Below, in pieces: positions 16,151 through 25,092 of a stretch of 64,000 nucleotides of DNA. Numbering within the stretch: position 1 is the stretch's first letter; the number at the start of each line of letters is the position of its first letter. The DNA lies in contig CBDEVP010000001.1 in the NCBI GenBank assembly GCA_965243485.1, forward strand, positions 3,658,001-3,722,000, written 5' to 3'. Made by a program: the position numbers and the translations under genes. The DNA is from UBA7330 sp965243485 (GTDB lineage: Bacteria > Bacteroidota > Bacteroidia > Cytophagales > Cyclobacteriaceae). The notes beneath the pieces were generated by a model, which worked only from the letters and a program-made list of their open reading frames with translations, made no database searches and had not been told where the DNA came from.

Positions 16151-16905
16151 CAGACTGCAGCAGTTTCTTCTTTGATCCAGTCATAGCCTTTATCCTCCAG
16201 TTCAAGAGCTAACTCTTTTGAGCCTGATTTTACGATCCTTCCATTCAGGAGGACGTGGACAAAGTCCGGAACAATATAATTCAACAATCTCTGATAGTGG
16301 GTCACTACGATGGTAGCATTATCCTTTGATTTCAGGGTATTTACTCCATCGGCGACGATTTTCAATGCGTCGATATCCAGACCGGAATCCGTTTCATCAA
16401 GAATGGATAAAGTGGGCTCCAGCATGGCCATCTGGAAAATTTCATTACGTTTTTTCTCCCCGCCACTGAATCCCTCGTTAAGCGATCTGGATAGTAATGC
16501 CTGATCCATGTCAACCAATTTCATTTTTTCCTTCATGAGTTTAAGGAATGAAACCGCATCCAGAGGTTTTTCACCCCTGGATTCTCTTACCTGGTTAACA
16601 GCTGTTTTCAGGAAATTAGTGGTGGTGACACCGGGGATCTCTACAGGATACTGGAAAGCCAGGAAAACGCCTTCTCTGGCCCGTTCTTCCGGATCCATTT
16701 CCAACAGATCGACTCCTTTGTAGGAAACCGATCCTTTGGTCACTTCAAACTCCTCACGACCTGCGAGTACAGAAGCCAGTGTGCTCTTTCCGGAACCATT
16801 GGGACCCATGATGGCATGTACCTCACCTGGTTTGATCGTCAGGTTAATTCCTTTCAGTATTTCTTTGCCCTCTATTGAGGCATATAAATTCTTAATCTCT
16901 AACAT
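16150..16905 (-). CDS. sufC: Iron-sulfur cluster assembly ATPase SufC
   Basis: A 251-residue ABC-type ATPase that powers the SufBCD scaffold in the cytosol. Walker A is GPNGSGKST (34-42), the signature motif FSGGEKKR (146-153), and Walker B with the following loop is ILDETDSGLD (168-177), all characteristic of SufC rather than of transport ATPases. It lies between sufB (42-base gap) and sufD (1-base overlap). Confidence 0.96.
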   Translation of the reverse strand: MLEIKNLYASIEGKEILKGINLTIKPGEVHAIMGPNGSGKSTLASVLAGREEFEVTKGSVSYKGVDLLEMDPEERAREGVFLAFQYPVEIPGVTTTNFLKTAVNQVRESRGEKPLDAVSFLKLMKEKMKLVDMDQALLSRSLNEGFSGGEKKRNEIFQMAMLEPTLSILDETDSGLDIDALKIVADGVNTLKSKDNATIVVTHYQRLLNYIVPDFVHVLLNGRIVKSGSKELALELEDKGYDWIKEETAAV

Positions 16906-16947
16906 TCTTTTAGAAATCTGCTATTAGTACCAGTTAATTTTAAAGTT

Positions 16948-18393
16948 TTATCCTACACTACCTTCAAGAGTCAGTGCCAGTAGCTTTTGTGCCTCTACAG
17001 CAAACTCCATAGGAAGTTTGTTCATGACTTCTTTTGCAAATCCATTGACGATCAGTGCCACAGCACTTTCCTCGTCGATCCCTCTTTGCTGACAATAGAA
17101 GATCTGATCTTCACCGATTTTTGAGGTGGTTGCCTCGTGCTCAACCTGTGCGGAATTATTTTCCACATCAATATAAGGGAAGGTGTGTGCCCCGCATTGG
17201 TCACCCATCAGCAAAGAGTCACACTGGGAGAAGTTTCTTGCGTTTTCAGCCCTTTTCAAGATGTGAACCTGACCACGGTAGCTGTTTTGTGATTTGCCTG
17301 CGGAAATACCTTTTGACACGATCCTTGACCGGGTATTTTTACCGATGTGGATCATCTTTGTTCCCGTATCCGCCTGTTGGTAGTTATTGGTTACGGCTAC
17401 AGAATAGAATTCTCCGGAACTGTTGTCCCCTTTAAGGATACAGCTTGGGTACTTCCAGGTGACAGCCGAACCTGTCTCTACCTGTGTCCAGCTGATCTTG
17501 GAATTTTCACCCTGGCAGAGGCCTCTTTTGGTCACGAAGTTGTAAATACCTCCTTTACCATGTTTATCACCGGGATACCAGTTTTGAACTGTTGAATATT
17601 TCACCTCAGCATCTTTCTCAGCATAGATCTCCACCACAGCTGCATGGAGCTGATTTTCATCACGCTGAGGTGCAGTGCATCCTTCGAGATAGCTCACGTA
17701 AGATCCTTCTTCAGCCACAATCAGTGTTCTTTCGAACTGACCTGTGTTTGCCGCATTGATCCGGAAGTAAGTGGAGAGCTCCATCGGACATCTCACACCT
17801 TTTGGGATATAACAAAAGGACCCATCAGAAAACACTGCTGAGTTCAGTGCAGCAAAGTAGTTGTCGTTGTAGGGTACCACTGAGCCAATATATTTCTTGA
17901 CGAGCTCCGGATGTTTCTGTACAGCTTCGCTGAAAGAACAGAAGATGATCCCAAGCTCGGAAAGCGTTTCTTTGAATGTTGTAGCCACAGAAACAGAGTC
18001 CAGCACCGCATCTACCGCTACGCCGGTAAGTCTTTTTTGCTCCTGGAGGGAGATGCCCAACCGTTCAAATGTCTTTAGCAATTCAGGATCTACCTCATCA
18101 AGGCTTTTTGGCTTCTTTTTCTGTTTAGGAGCTGAGTAATACCTGATCGCCTGGTAGTCGATCTGAGGGTATTTTACATTTGGCCAGGTGGGTTCGGTCA
18201 TTTCCGTCCATCTTCTGTAGGCTTTCAGTCTCCATTCAAGCAACCATTCCGGCTCTTCTTTTTTGGCGGAAATAAATCGTATGATATCCTCATTGATGCC
18301 CAGAGGTGCTTCATCTGCTTCAAAGTCGATGGACCACCCGTGTTCGTATTCTTTTGAGGTAAATTCTTCTAATATTTGATCGTCTTTGCTCAT
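16948..18393 (-). CDS. sufB: Iron-sulfur cluster assembly scaffold SufB
   Basis: A 481-residue scaffold subunit where clusters are built. Diagnostic segments are YIPKGVRCPMELSTYFRINAANTGQFERTLIVAEEGSYVSYLEGCTAPQRDENQLHAAVVEI, VTWKYPSCILKGDNSSGEFYSVAV and HTFPYIDVENNSAQVEHEATTSKIGEDQIFYCQQRGI. First gene of the minus-strand SUF unit, so its promoter region controls the whole pathway. No adjacent iron-responsive regulator gene was seen. Confidence 0.97.
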   Translation of the reverse strand: MSKDDQILEEFTSKEYEHGWSIDFEADEAPLGINEDIIRFISAKKEEPEWLLEWRLKAYRRWTEMTEPTWPNVKYPQIDYQAIRYYSAPKQKKKPKSLDEVDPELLKTFERLGISLQEQKRLTGVAVDAVLDSVSVATTFKETLSELGIIFCSFSEAVQKHPELVKKYIGSVVPYNDNYFAALNSAVFSDGSFCYIPKGVRCPMELSTYFRINAANTGQFERTLIVAEEGSYVSYLEGCTAPQRDENQLHAAVVEIYAEKDAEVKYSTVQNWYPGDKHGKGGIYNFVTKRGLCQGENSKISWTQVETGSAVTWKYPSCILKGDNSSGEFYSVAVTNNYQQADTGTKMIHIGKNTRSRIVSKGISAGKSQNSYRGQVHILKRAENARNFSQCDSLLMGDQCGAHTFPYIDVENNSAQVEHEATTSKIGEDQIFYCQQRGIDEESAVALIVNGFAKEVMNKLPMEFAVEAQKLLALTLEGSVG

Positions 18394-18443
18394 GTAGGAA
18401 TCTAATCTTTCTTGGTAACTCTGATGCTTCCGATAAGTTCACA

Positions 18444-18451
18444 CAAATTTA
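18444..18451 (-). promoter_or_regulatory. sufB: Probable -7 promoter box of the SUF operon
   Basis: The minus strand reads TAAATTTG here, an exact match to the Bacteroidota -7 motif TAnnTTTG, about 50 bases upstream of the sufB start. The -33 box is not clear. Confidence 0.5.
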
Positions 18452-18554
18452 CACTTATTTATACTTAATCTAAATAAGAAATGATATAAACGATGGATTG
18501 ATTCCCCAATGTTGATAAAATATACTTATACCAACATAAGTTTGAGCAAAAACC

Positions 18555-19835
18555 TTACTTCCGCACCGGCGGATTGTCAAGTATATGACCGATGTCCAGG
18601 ATATAAAGCTGTCGACCTAAACCATCATGTGAGGAATCGATGGAAACGACACGGCCATTTTCGCTGGTCCGGGCATGCAAATCTATCCTAAAAATACCTC
18701 CTTCGGGGCCCTGAGCATCAAGCTTTGCCAGGGGAACAAACAACCTGGTAGGCAAATGAAAGAGAAACAGATGCTGAACACCATCAAGTACGTATGTATC
18801 GCCCAAAATCCAGTCGCTATAAGGTTCAGGCAGGAGTGAAGGGTCAATGTTTGCTTTGACCTCAGCATACTGTTCCACCATTTCACCGGAACCATCATCT
18901 TTGAATGTGCCAAAGTAACGGCCTTCAAAGATGGTTTCATCATCCAGCCACATATGATGACTTGGATCATTAAAGAAGTAGCGAATATCTTTCCCATCCG
19001 CGGATATAGACCATCCGGAGACATGTCTGTCAGGGCTGTCCATGTTTCGGAGGAAGGCAATAAAGCGTGTACCCGATGGATTCCAGCCTTCGCGAAAGAT
19101 ATAAAGATTGGTCTCTCCGTCGTATCCGTCCGGAAAGGCAATTTCTGCCATCCGGTCCAAACCTACCAGGAATTCAGTCTCTCCGGTCTGCATGTCCATC
19201 TTCACGATCCCGGTTTCAGCGGGAGCTTTAATGTCTACATACGGGTCAGGTACGCCGTCGTAGCTTGTGCCTGCATGCCTCATGCGTGCAAAATTATGTG
19301 TGAGTGCATACCTGCCGTCATCGGTCACGTCATAGATGGCCCTGGGCAGGGTTCGGGTTTCACCCGTCCTGAAATTATACGCCCGGCAAACAAAATCCGT
19401 TTTGTCATCATTGTGATCGTTCCAAAGGATCTCTTCCGATCCGGGCCGCCATTGCAGTCTGCATCCCTGCTGCCAGTTCCAGGCAGTTGTCTCACCAATC
19501 TTTGTCCACTTATTATTATCCTGCAGATCGATATATCCGATGTCACCCACGTCTGATGCTGTAACCTCCCGCTCTTTGAAGTAGACTTTCATGGCCAGTG
19601 AGTATCTTCCTGTAGGATCGAACTGCTGCTCATCGTAAAACCAAAATCCGGTATAGGCAGGATTTTCCTCGGTTCCAGGGTCGGAGATGCGGACCGGGGT
19701 GACATATTTATAGTCATTGCCAGCGACCATCTCATCCCAGGTTTCCACGGTAGAGTAGGGCAGTTCCTTTTCTCCGCAATTGATCAGGAAAATCGTCAAT
19801 AGTATATATGGTATATATATAGCAGTGCTTCTCAT
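18555..19835 (-). CDS. Lipoprotein with TolB/oligogalacturonide-lyase-like beta-propeller repeats
   Basis: A 426-residue envelope lipoprotein of unknown function. I start it at the ATG at 19835 (MRSTAIYIPYILLTIFLINCGEKE, lipobox Cys20), not at the upstream ATG at 19880, because only the shorter form begins with a signal peptide. The body contains repeated blade-like units (FDPTGRYSLAMKVYF, LQWRPGSEEILWNDH, DVTDDGRYALTHNFARM, WNPSGTRFIAFLRNM, SISADGKDIRYFF), as in PD40/TolB propellers. It has no catalytic motif I can name. It lies downstream of the Lrp-type regulator on the same strand with a 61-base gap. Confidence 0.6.
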   Translation of the reverse strand: MRSTAIYIPYILLTIFLINCGEKELPYSTVETWDEMVAGNDYKYVTPVRISDPGTEENPAYTGFWFYDEQQFDPTGRYSLAMKVYFKEREVTASDVGDIGYIDLQDNNKWTKIGETTAWNWQQGCRLQWRPGSEEILWNDHNDDKTDFVCRAYNFRTGETRTLPRAIYDVTDDGRYALTHNFARMRHAGTSYDGVPDPYVDIKAPAETGIVKMDMQTGETEFLVGLDRMAEIAFPDGYDGETNLYIFREGWNPSGTRFIAFLRNMDSPDRHVSGWSISADGKDIRYFFNDPSHHMWLDDETIFEGRYFGTFKDDGSGEMVEQYAEVKANIDPSLLPEPYSDWILGDTYVLDGVQHLFLFHLPTRLFVPLAKLDAQGPEGGIFRIDLHARTSENGRVVSIDSSHDGLGRQLYILDIGHILDNPPVRK

Positions 19836-19896
19836 TTTATGGGGTGGGGTTTGGATGAAAGCCGTCCGCAGGTCGCTCACCTTCGGACGACCGGAT

Positions 19897-20358
19897 TTAG
19901 AATTGCAGATGTCTGTTCAGGCTCTCTTCAAGAGAAATGAAAGTCTCAGTCCTTTCAATGCCTTCCACCTTCTGGATCTTATCGTGAAGCACATCCTTCA
20001 GGTGACGGGTATCGCGGCAATGAATTTTGATAAAAATATTGTAATTCCCTGTGGTATAATGGACCTTTACAATTTCAGGGATGTCTTTCAGCTTTTCAAC
20101 TACCTGGTCGTAGAGAGAGCTTTTCTGAAGGAAGATCCCCATGAAGCATGTTACATCAAAACCAAGTTTTGAATAATCCATTTTAAGCGTAGTGCCATTG
20201 ACAACTCCCATTTCTTCCAGCTTCTTCATTCTTACGTGTACCGTGCCGCCGGACACAAAGACTTTTTTCGCAACCTCAGTATATGGAATTTTGGCATCCT
20301 CCATTAATAAATTGAGGATTTTTAGATCAACGTTATCAATTTCGTAATTTTTACTCAT
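19897..20358 (-). CDS. Lrp/AsnC-family transcriptional regulator
   Basis: A 153-residue DNA-binding regulator. The N-terminal winged helix is NVDLKILNLLMEDAKIPYTEVAKKVFVSGGTVHVRMKKLEEMGVVNG (8-54), and the C-terminal RAM ligand-binding domain includes VEKLKDIPEIVKVHYTTGNYNIFIKIHCRDTRHLKDVLHDKIQKVEGIERTETFISL. Such proteins sense amino acids or small carboxylates and often self-regulate. It is divergent from the first tRNA-like RNA gene. Confidence 0.93.
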   Translation of the reverse strand: MSKNYEIDNVDLKILNLLMEDAKIPYTEVAKKVFVSGGTVHVRMKKLEEMGVVNGTTLKMDYSKLGFDVTCFMGIFLQKSSLYDQVVEKLKDIPEIVKVHYTTGNYNIFIKIHCRDTRHLKDVLHDKIQKVEGIERTETFISLEESLNRHLQF

Positions 20359-20467
20359 TTTAATCAGGTGATATTTTTAAATACGCAACAATGACTCTAC
20401 AATCTTAAGTCAGGTATAAATATTTACCAAAAATATTAAAATATTTTTAAAAAATATCTTGATATGT

Positions 20468-20475
20468 TACTTTTG
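20468..20475 (+). promoter_or_regulatory. -7 promoter box of tRNA-like RNA copy 1
   Basis: TACTTTTG matches TAnnTTTG exactly. The same box precedes copies 2 and 3, at 26 bases (copies 1 and 2) or 25 bases (copy 3) from the first acceptor base, which supports transcription. The -33 position here is only T-rich (about 20443-20448). Confidence 0.65.
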
Positions 20476-20499
20476 TATCATAATTAGTTCTTAAACATA

Positions 20500-20657
20500 C
20501 TGTAGGGTGATGAAACTGGCAGACATGCCCTCCTATCTCGGGGGTGAAGATAAGGGAGAAATCCCGGTTTTATTCGCTATAATTTACCGCTTGTAAATTA
20601 TTGTGAATCATCGGGACTAACCGCTTCGTGGAGGTTCGAATCCTTCCCCTACAGCCA
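20500..20657 (+). ncRNA. tRNA-like small RNA with giant variable arm, copy 1
   Basis: A 158-nt segment folds like a class II tRNA. The acceptor stem is TGTAGGG (20501-20507) with CCCTACA (20647-20653), extendable by C20500-G20654, then encoded CCA (20655-20657). T8-G9 precede a D-arm (ATG...CAT, GG in the loop), the anticodon stem is CCCTC/GGGGG with loop CTATCTC (anticodon position ATC at 20535-20537), and the T-arm is GGAGG-TTCGAAT-CCTTC (20630-20646). Between anticodon and T-arms lie 85 nt. They contain GGGA-GAAA-TCCC and a long hairpin (20572-20608) with a 9-bp perfect top stem ATAATTTAC/GTAAATTAT. The D-arm resembles tRNA-Leu. A pyrimidine at position 37 and the arm length argue against a normal elongator tRNA. 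Confidence 0.8.
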
Positions 20658-20690
20658 TCATTTTTGGGTTAATGTTGTTTATTTGAATCT

Positions 20691-20719
20691 GGTCACAGTA
20701 GGGGTGCTGTGGCCTTTTT
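20691..20719 (+). terminator. Terminator of tRNA-like RNA copy 1
   Basis: GGTCACAG (20691-20698) pairs with CTGTGGCC (20707-20714), loop TAGGGGTG, then five T. The same hairpin follows copies 2 and 3. The loop contains a 7-base sequence (GTAGGGG including the last stem G) complementary to the 3' acceptor strand of the RNA. Confidence 0.85.
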
Positions 20720-21005
20720 CATTTAATACCAACTTAAAGCTCACCGGATCTTTACAACATTCCTAATCAATAGCAATACTTGGATCAACTTAATTCCTAA
20801 CATTATTATTATAATATGGTTGATGGAATATAAATTCGTACTGGAAAATTTGCGGTAAGTGGATACAAATATTTTCTTAATCGCCCTCTACATCAATATT
20901 CTCTATACCAATGACGGATAGTCAATTTCCATTTAACCGGCAATTATCCTAATACCTGGTTTAATGGGCTCCTCACAGAAAGATTCAAAAGGCAATTAGT
21001 AAGTT

Positions 21006-21040
21006 TTTTTCTTCAGAAATAACTCAGTTTTTCTTCAGAA
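21006..21040 (+). repeat. Direct repeat, two copies 22 bases apart
   Basis: TTTTTCTTCAGAA occurs at 21006-21018 and again at 21028-21040, two helical turns apart. CTTCAGAA appears a third time near 21206. The spacing suits a regulator that binds direct half-sites on one face of the helix. No promoter motif was identified nearby. Confidence 0.4.
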
Positions 21041-21141
21041 TTATTGTTGATCATTGGGATTGATTCAATGGATATACTCAAAAGAGTATTGATTTTGAAA
21101 ATTTAAAATATTAAAGATCATTACGTTGAACATTAATCTGT

Positions 21142-21175
21142 AAAAGGGAGAAATTTATTTTCTCCCCTTTCTTTT
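21142..21175 (+). terminator. Orphan intrinsic terminator
   Basis: AAAAGGGAGAAA (21142-21153) pairs with TTTCTCCCCTTT (21159-21170, one mismatch/bulge), followed by CTTTTTATTTT. No gene ends upstream, so it either backs up the tRNA-like RNA terminator or ends an unrecognised short transcript. Confidence 0.6.
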
Positions 21176-21516
21176 TATTTTATCACTGATTCTAATTCAT
21201 TTAGTCTTCAGAAGCTGATTTTGCTTAATGCCGTGTACGTTAACGATTGAAGAAAAGGAGGCTTATCTGGTTTCAGGAATGAGTTATACCACACGATTTT
21301 TCATGAAAAAAATGCATTAATTACAATCATTTGTTGCAAGGGAATCAATTATTACCTATAAATGATGGCAGGATTGTAAATCTTTGAATTTTTAAAAGAA
21401 AATTTGAAACAATTCGAAAAGGTGAATTTAAATTACAATCGGGTTGATTGAATATTTTATCAATATTCTAATAAAATGTTGCCTCGCATACTTAATCTGA
21501 AGAGTTTGTTTTGAGG

Positions 21517-21652
21517 CAATTTTTTGAATTAATGTTTGAACGTAATGTAATTGTTTATGAACCTGAAAAACTACCCGGAAAACCAATTGTTGTATCATTG
21601 CTCTACCATTAGTCCAGAACTCATTTGTTCTGCAGACCGGGCAATTCTCTAA
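21517..21652 (+). pseudogene. Decayed duplicate of the susC leader and first codons
   Basis: The stretch 21517-21584 aligns with the leader and first codons of the real susC (about 21818-21883), including the ATTAATGTTT and AACGTAATGT blocks of the leader and the first codons (ATGAACC...AAAAACTAC...GGAAA), but a two-base insertion after ATGAACC shifts the frame. The reading frame from ATG 21557 stops at 21652 after 31 codons and no longer resembles SusC. It is a remnant of a third, upstream susC start. Confidence 0.6.
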
Positions 21653-21857
21653 ATCAATGGCTTTATCGCCTTCAACATGGTTGACGATCTGCATCCGGAC
21701 TTCATTTGATACTGTAACTCATAGAGCGACAGGTCTCATTTAAGCAAAGTTTTACGTCAGATATAATGAATGAATGATGATTGGGATCCATTAAATTCCT
21801 TCTATCCTCATTCAGAGTAAGATTTTTTAATTAATGTTTAACGTAATGTTTTTATTT

Positions 21858-24800
21858 ATGAACCAAAAACTACTTTGGAAATCCATGAGGGCATTTTTCC
21901 TGGCGGTAATTTTTACCGCGGGAGCCCCGGATTTTGCTAATGCAACGGCGAATCCCCCGGATTCGGACATGAGTACTGACGAACCGGTACAAAGAACAAT
22001 CACCGGAACGGTGGTGGGAGATGATGGTGAAGGAATACCAGGTGTAAATGTGGTTGTGAAAGGAACCACCACCGGTGTGATCACCGATTTCAATGGAGAT
22101 TATTCACTTAATGTGCCTTCTGATGACGCGACTCTTGTTTTCAGTTCAGTTGGTTACGTCACCGTGGAAGAACTGATTGGAGACCGATCACGGATTGACA
22201 TTGGACTTGCTCAGGATGTGACAGCACTTGAAGAAGTAGTTGTGATTGGTTACGGTACTTCCCAAAAGAAGGACCTGACAGGAGCGATTGTCAATGTACA
22301 GGCAGAACAAATGGAGAAATACAAGCCTACCAGTGTTTCGGAGATCCTGCGAAGTGCAGTACCCGGACTTCAGGTAGGTTATGCCACCAACGCCCGAAAC
22401 GTGCCGGATTTTGAAGTTCGTGCTGACGCTTCAATCAAAGCCGATTTGGATGATGATGTAGACGAAGAAAGAGAAGCTAACAGGCCTTTGATCGTATTGG
22501 ATGGAGTAATCTTCCGGGGTGACCTGGCTGAGATTAACCCGAATACCATCGCAAGTGTAGACGTATTGAAAGATGCAAGCTCGGCAGCGATCTATGGGTC
22601 TCAGGCCACTAATGGGGTGATCATCTTCACTACCAAAAAAGGTCAGCTGGGTAAGCCACAGATCAACTTTAGTACCAGAGTCGGTCTGGTGACAGGTGCA
22701 AGGCGTCAGCGAACTTATCAGACCCAGGAAGAAGCGCTTAACTGGCTGACTGATATGAACGAGGCCATTACCAGTACGGCAACAGATCCTGTTTCAAGAT
22801 TTGATGATTTCTTTGCTTTGGATCCTTCATTACAGGATGACTGGTTAGCGCTGAATAACCTTCCTGCTGGTACCAATGATGCGACAGTTATCAACAGGGC
22901 CAGGATCGACAACTTTGGTTTCTGGCAGCAGGAAATTGAGAATTTTGAAAATGGGATAACTTATGACTGGCAGGACTTCCTTTTTCATACAGGATTGCGT
23001 CAGGATTATGATGTGAGTGTATCCGGAAGGACTGAAAGGGTATCGTACTACTATTCAGCTGGTTACAGCCACAGAGAGTCCGTTCAGATTGGTGAAACTT
23101 TTGAAACCATTACTTCAAGGCTGAATCTGGATGTTAATCTGGCGGAATTCCTAAACATTGGTGTTAATGCTCAGTTTACCTTTCAAGACGAAGGTCAGGA
23201 AGCGATTGGAAACGGTGGCTACCGAACCAAGTCTATCTGGGATCAGCCATGGCAAAATGGTTTGCCCAGAACACCTCAGAACCTTACTGATCAGGCAGCC
23301 GGATCAAACCAAAGCAATCCGTATCAGGATCCATGGTGGAACAGTAGATTGCACACCAGATTCATGGTAAACCCAACAATGTTTGCCAAGTTCACCTTAC
23401 CATTTGGATTCAGCATTCGTCAGGACTTTACACCACGATTTGATACCAGAAAACGATTTGATTTTGATCAGAACGGAAATCCTCAGCGGGCAAATGATCG
23501 GGTCGAAAGACGTCACAATGAGGCTTTTGAATGGCAGTCCAATACCATCCTGAACTGGGATATGGCCTTTGGAGATCATAGATTTTCTGTAACCGGTCTA
23601 TACAATACTGAGAAAAATCAGAATTGGTATACCCAAGCGATCAATGAGCAGTTTCAGCCAACAGCTGCCCTGGGTTACAATGGCATTGGATTTGGTCTGG
23701 TACCACAGGTAGATTCAGATGATGAAACCAACACCAGGATTGGTATCATGGGACGAGTAAACTATAACTTCAGTAACCGTTACAACTTTACGGCCTCAAT
23801 AAGAAGAGATGGATATTCAAGATTTGGTGCTGATAATCTTTGGGCAAATTTCCCTGCCCTGGCTGCTGGATGGACGATTACCAATGAGGATTTCTTCCCT
23901 ACCACAAACACACTGAACTATCTGAAAGTAAGAGCCAGTTGGGGTATAAACGGAAACAGCCGTGGTTTGGAGGCCTATAATGCGTATGCAAGACTAGGAA
24001 GCGGATTATGGTTGAACTACGCTGGTGGTTACAATCCCACTCCATATACCTCACTTAACCGATTTGCATTACCTGGTTTATCCTGGGAAAGAACAGCTTC
24101 TTTCAATTTGGGAATCGATTTTGGATTGTTTAGCGATAGGTTAAGCGGTACGTTGGATATTTATCGGTCGGAGACCACTGACCTCATCCTTGATCAGAAG
24201 CTTCCCGAAGTTACAGGATTTAGTTCAGCTAAAAATAATGTAGGTAATCTAAAGAACTCTGGCTTTGACCTGGGTCTAAACTCCAGGAATATTACCGGCA
24301 ATAATCTTCTCTGGACCACTACTTTCAACGTGACTTATGCGATCAATGAGATCTCATCGCTTGGAAATGAGCCTAGTGAGCAGCCTGATGGTACTTTCAG
24401 GGAAAATGATGACATTCAAAATGGTTGGTTCATCGGACAGAACAAGGATGTGATCTGGGATCTTGAATCAAATGGTGTTTATCAAATTGGAGAAGAGGCT
24501 GAGGCTACTCAGTATGACGCTTTTGTTGGAGACTTCAAATTCATAGATCAGAACAATGACGGTGAGATTGATGTAAATGATCGGGTGTTCCAGGGGCTGT
24601 CACAGAATCCATGGTACATTACCTTGAGAAACGACGTTGAGTTCATGGGATTTGACCTTGGAGTTGTATTCCTTAGCAAGCTTGGCTGGAATGGAACTAC
24701 CGGGGAGCCTTTCAATGAGTCTCAGTCCTACATCAAGAATAGAAACTGGTATGTAATTCCTTACTGGACACCTACCAATCCGATCAATGACGGAGCAAGG

Positions 24801-25049
24801 ATAAACTCCGTTCGACCTTTGGACGCGGATATCATCGTTCCAAGGGACTACGTAAGGCTCCAGAACCTTTCGTTTGGATACAGCCTGCCACAAAGCATGC
24901 TTGAAACTATCGGATTCAGTCGGGTTAGACTTGCTGTCAACATCGAGAATGTCGCGGTATTTACCAAATGGCCGGATTATCTGGGTGATCCTGAATCACA
25001 GAGGGAGATGCCAAGGACTTATTCATTCAGCCTTGATTTCTCATTCTAA
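21858..25049 (+). CDS. SusC/RagA-family TonB-dependent transporter (island pair A)
   Basis: An outer-membrane uptake channel of 1063 residues. The start at 21858 (MNQKLLWKSMRAFFLAVIFTAG) is preferred to an in-frame ATG at 21834 because the paralogue at 27801 begins with the same words. No STN domain: the mature protein begins directly with the carboxypeptidase-like sandwich (RTITGTVVGDDGEGIPGVNVVVKG, from 46), then EVVVIGYGTSQKKDLTGAI (126-144), plug (LIVLDGVIFRGDLAEINPNTIASVDVLKDASSAAIYGSQATNGVIIFTTKKG) and barrel. A short acidic insert (about 195-206) interrupts the plug before LIVLDG. It forms a unit with the SusD gene that follows, and control must differ from the FecR-type locus. Confidence 0.95.
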   Translation: MNQKLLWKSMRAFFLAVIFTAGAPDFANATANPPDSDMSTDEPVQRTITGTVVGDDGEGIPGVNVVVKGTTTGVITDFNGDYSLNVPSDDATLVFSSVGYVTVEELIGDRSRIDIGLAQDVTALEEVVVIGYGTSQKKDLTGAIVNVQAEQMEKYKPTSVSEILRSAVPGLQVGYATNARNVPDFEVRADASIKADLDDDVDEEREANRPLIVLDGVIFRGDLAEINPNTIASVDVLKDASSAAIYGSQATNGVIIFTTKKGQLGKPQINFSTRVGLVTGARRQRTYQTQEEALNWLTDMNEAITSTATDPVSRFDDFFALDPSLQDDWLALNNLPAGTNDATVINRARIDNFGFWQQEIENFENGITYDWQDFLFHTGLRQDYDVSVSGRTERVSYYYSAGYSHRESVQIGETFETITSRLNLDVNLAEFLNIGVNAQFTFQDEGQEAIGNGGYRTKSIWDQPWQNGLPRTPQNLTDQAAGSNQSNPYQDPWWNSRLHTRFMVNPTMFAKFTLPFGFSIRQDFTPRFDTRKRFDFDQNGNPQRANDRVERRHNEAFEWQSNTILNWDMAFGDHRFSVTGLYNTEKNQNWYTQAINEQFQPTAALGYNGIGFGLVPQVDSDDETNTRIGIMGRVNYNFSNRYNFTASIRRDGYSRFGADNLWANFPALAAGWTITNEDFFPTTNTLNYLKVRASWGINGNSRGLEAYNAYARLGSGLWLNYAGGYNPTPYTSLNRFALPGLSWERTASFNLGIDFGLFSDRLSGTLDIYRSETTDLILDQKLPEVTGFSSAKNNVGNLKNSGFDLGLNSRNITGNNLLWTTTFNVTYAINEISSLGNEPSEQPDGTFRENDDIQNGWFIGQNKDVIWDLESNGVYQIGEEAEATQYDAFVGDFKFIDQNNDGEIDVNDRVFQGLSQNPWYITLRNDVEFMGFDLGVVFLSKLGWNGTTGEPFNESQSYIKNRNWYVIPYWTPTNPINDGARINSVRPLDADIIVPRDYVRLQNLSFGYSLPQSMLETIGFSRVRLAVNIENVAVFTKWPDYLGDPESQREMPRTYSFSLDFSF

Positions 25050-25092
25050 ATCAATAGTTAGGATCAAATTTTTTGATATTAAAAAAATAGAA

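Larger units (their letters stand above)
20720..21857. other. 1.1-kb gene-free, AT-rich region upstream of the first susC/susD pair of the island
   Basis: I see no intact gene. The region holds a 22-base-spaced direct repeat (21006-21040), an orphan terminator (21142-21175), an inverted repeat GAATATT/AATATTC (21450-21468), a decayed copy of the susC leader and start (21517-21652), and the leader of susC itself. It looks like a scar of earlier duplications. Confidence 0.6.

Noticed and set aside
16948..18500. Iron-responsive IscR-type operator or riboswitch before the SUF operon
   Set aside because: Only a -7 promoter box is visible; I could not find a convincing palindrome or structured leader in the 100 bases upstream of sufB.
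20500..20657. Ordinary tRNA gene, tRNA with intron, or tmRNA
   Set aside because: The body folds as a tRNA, but the extra 85 bases lie in the variable region (not the anticodon loop, where introns sit), position 37 is a pyrimidine, and there is no tag reading frame or length fitting tmRNA.
21428..21694. Minus-strand 88-codon frame with CPVC motif
   Set aside because: It crosses the decayed susC leader on the opposite strand, has no family resemblance and no promoter; probably chance.
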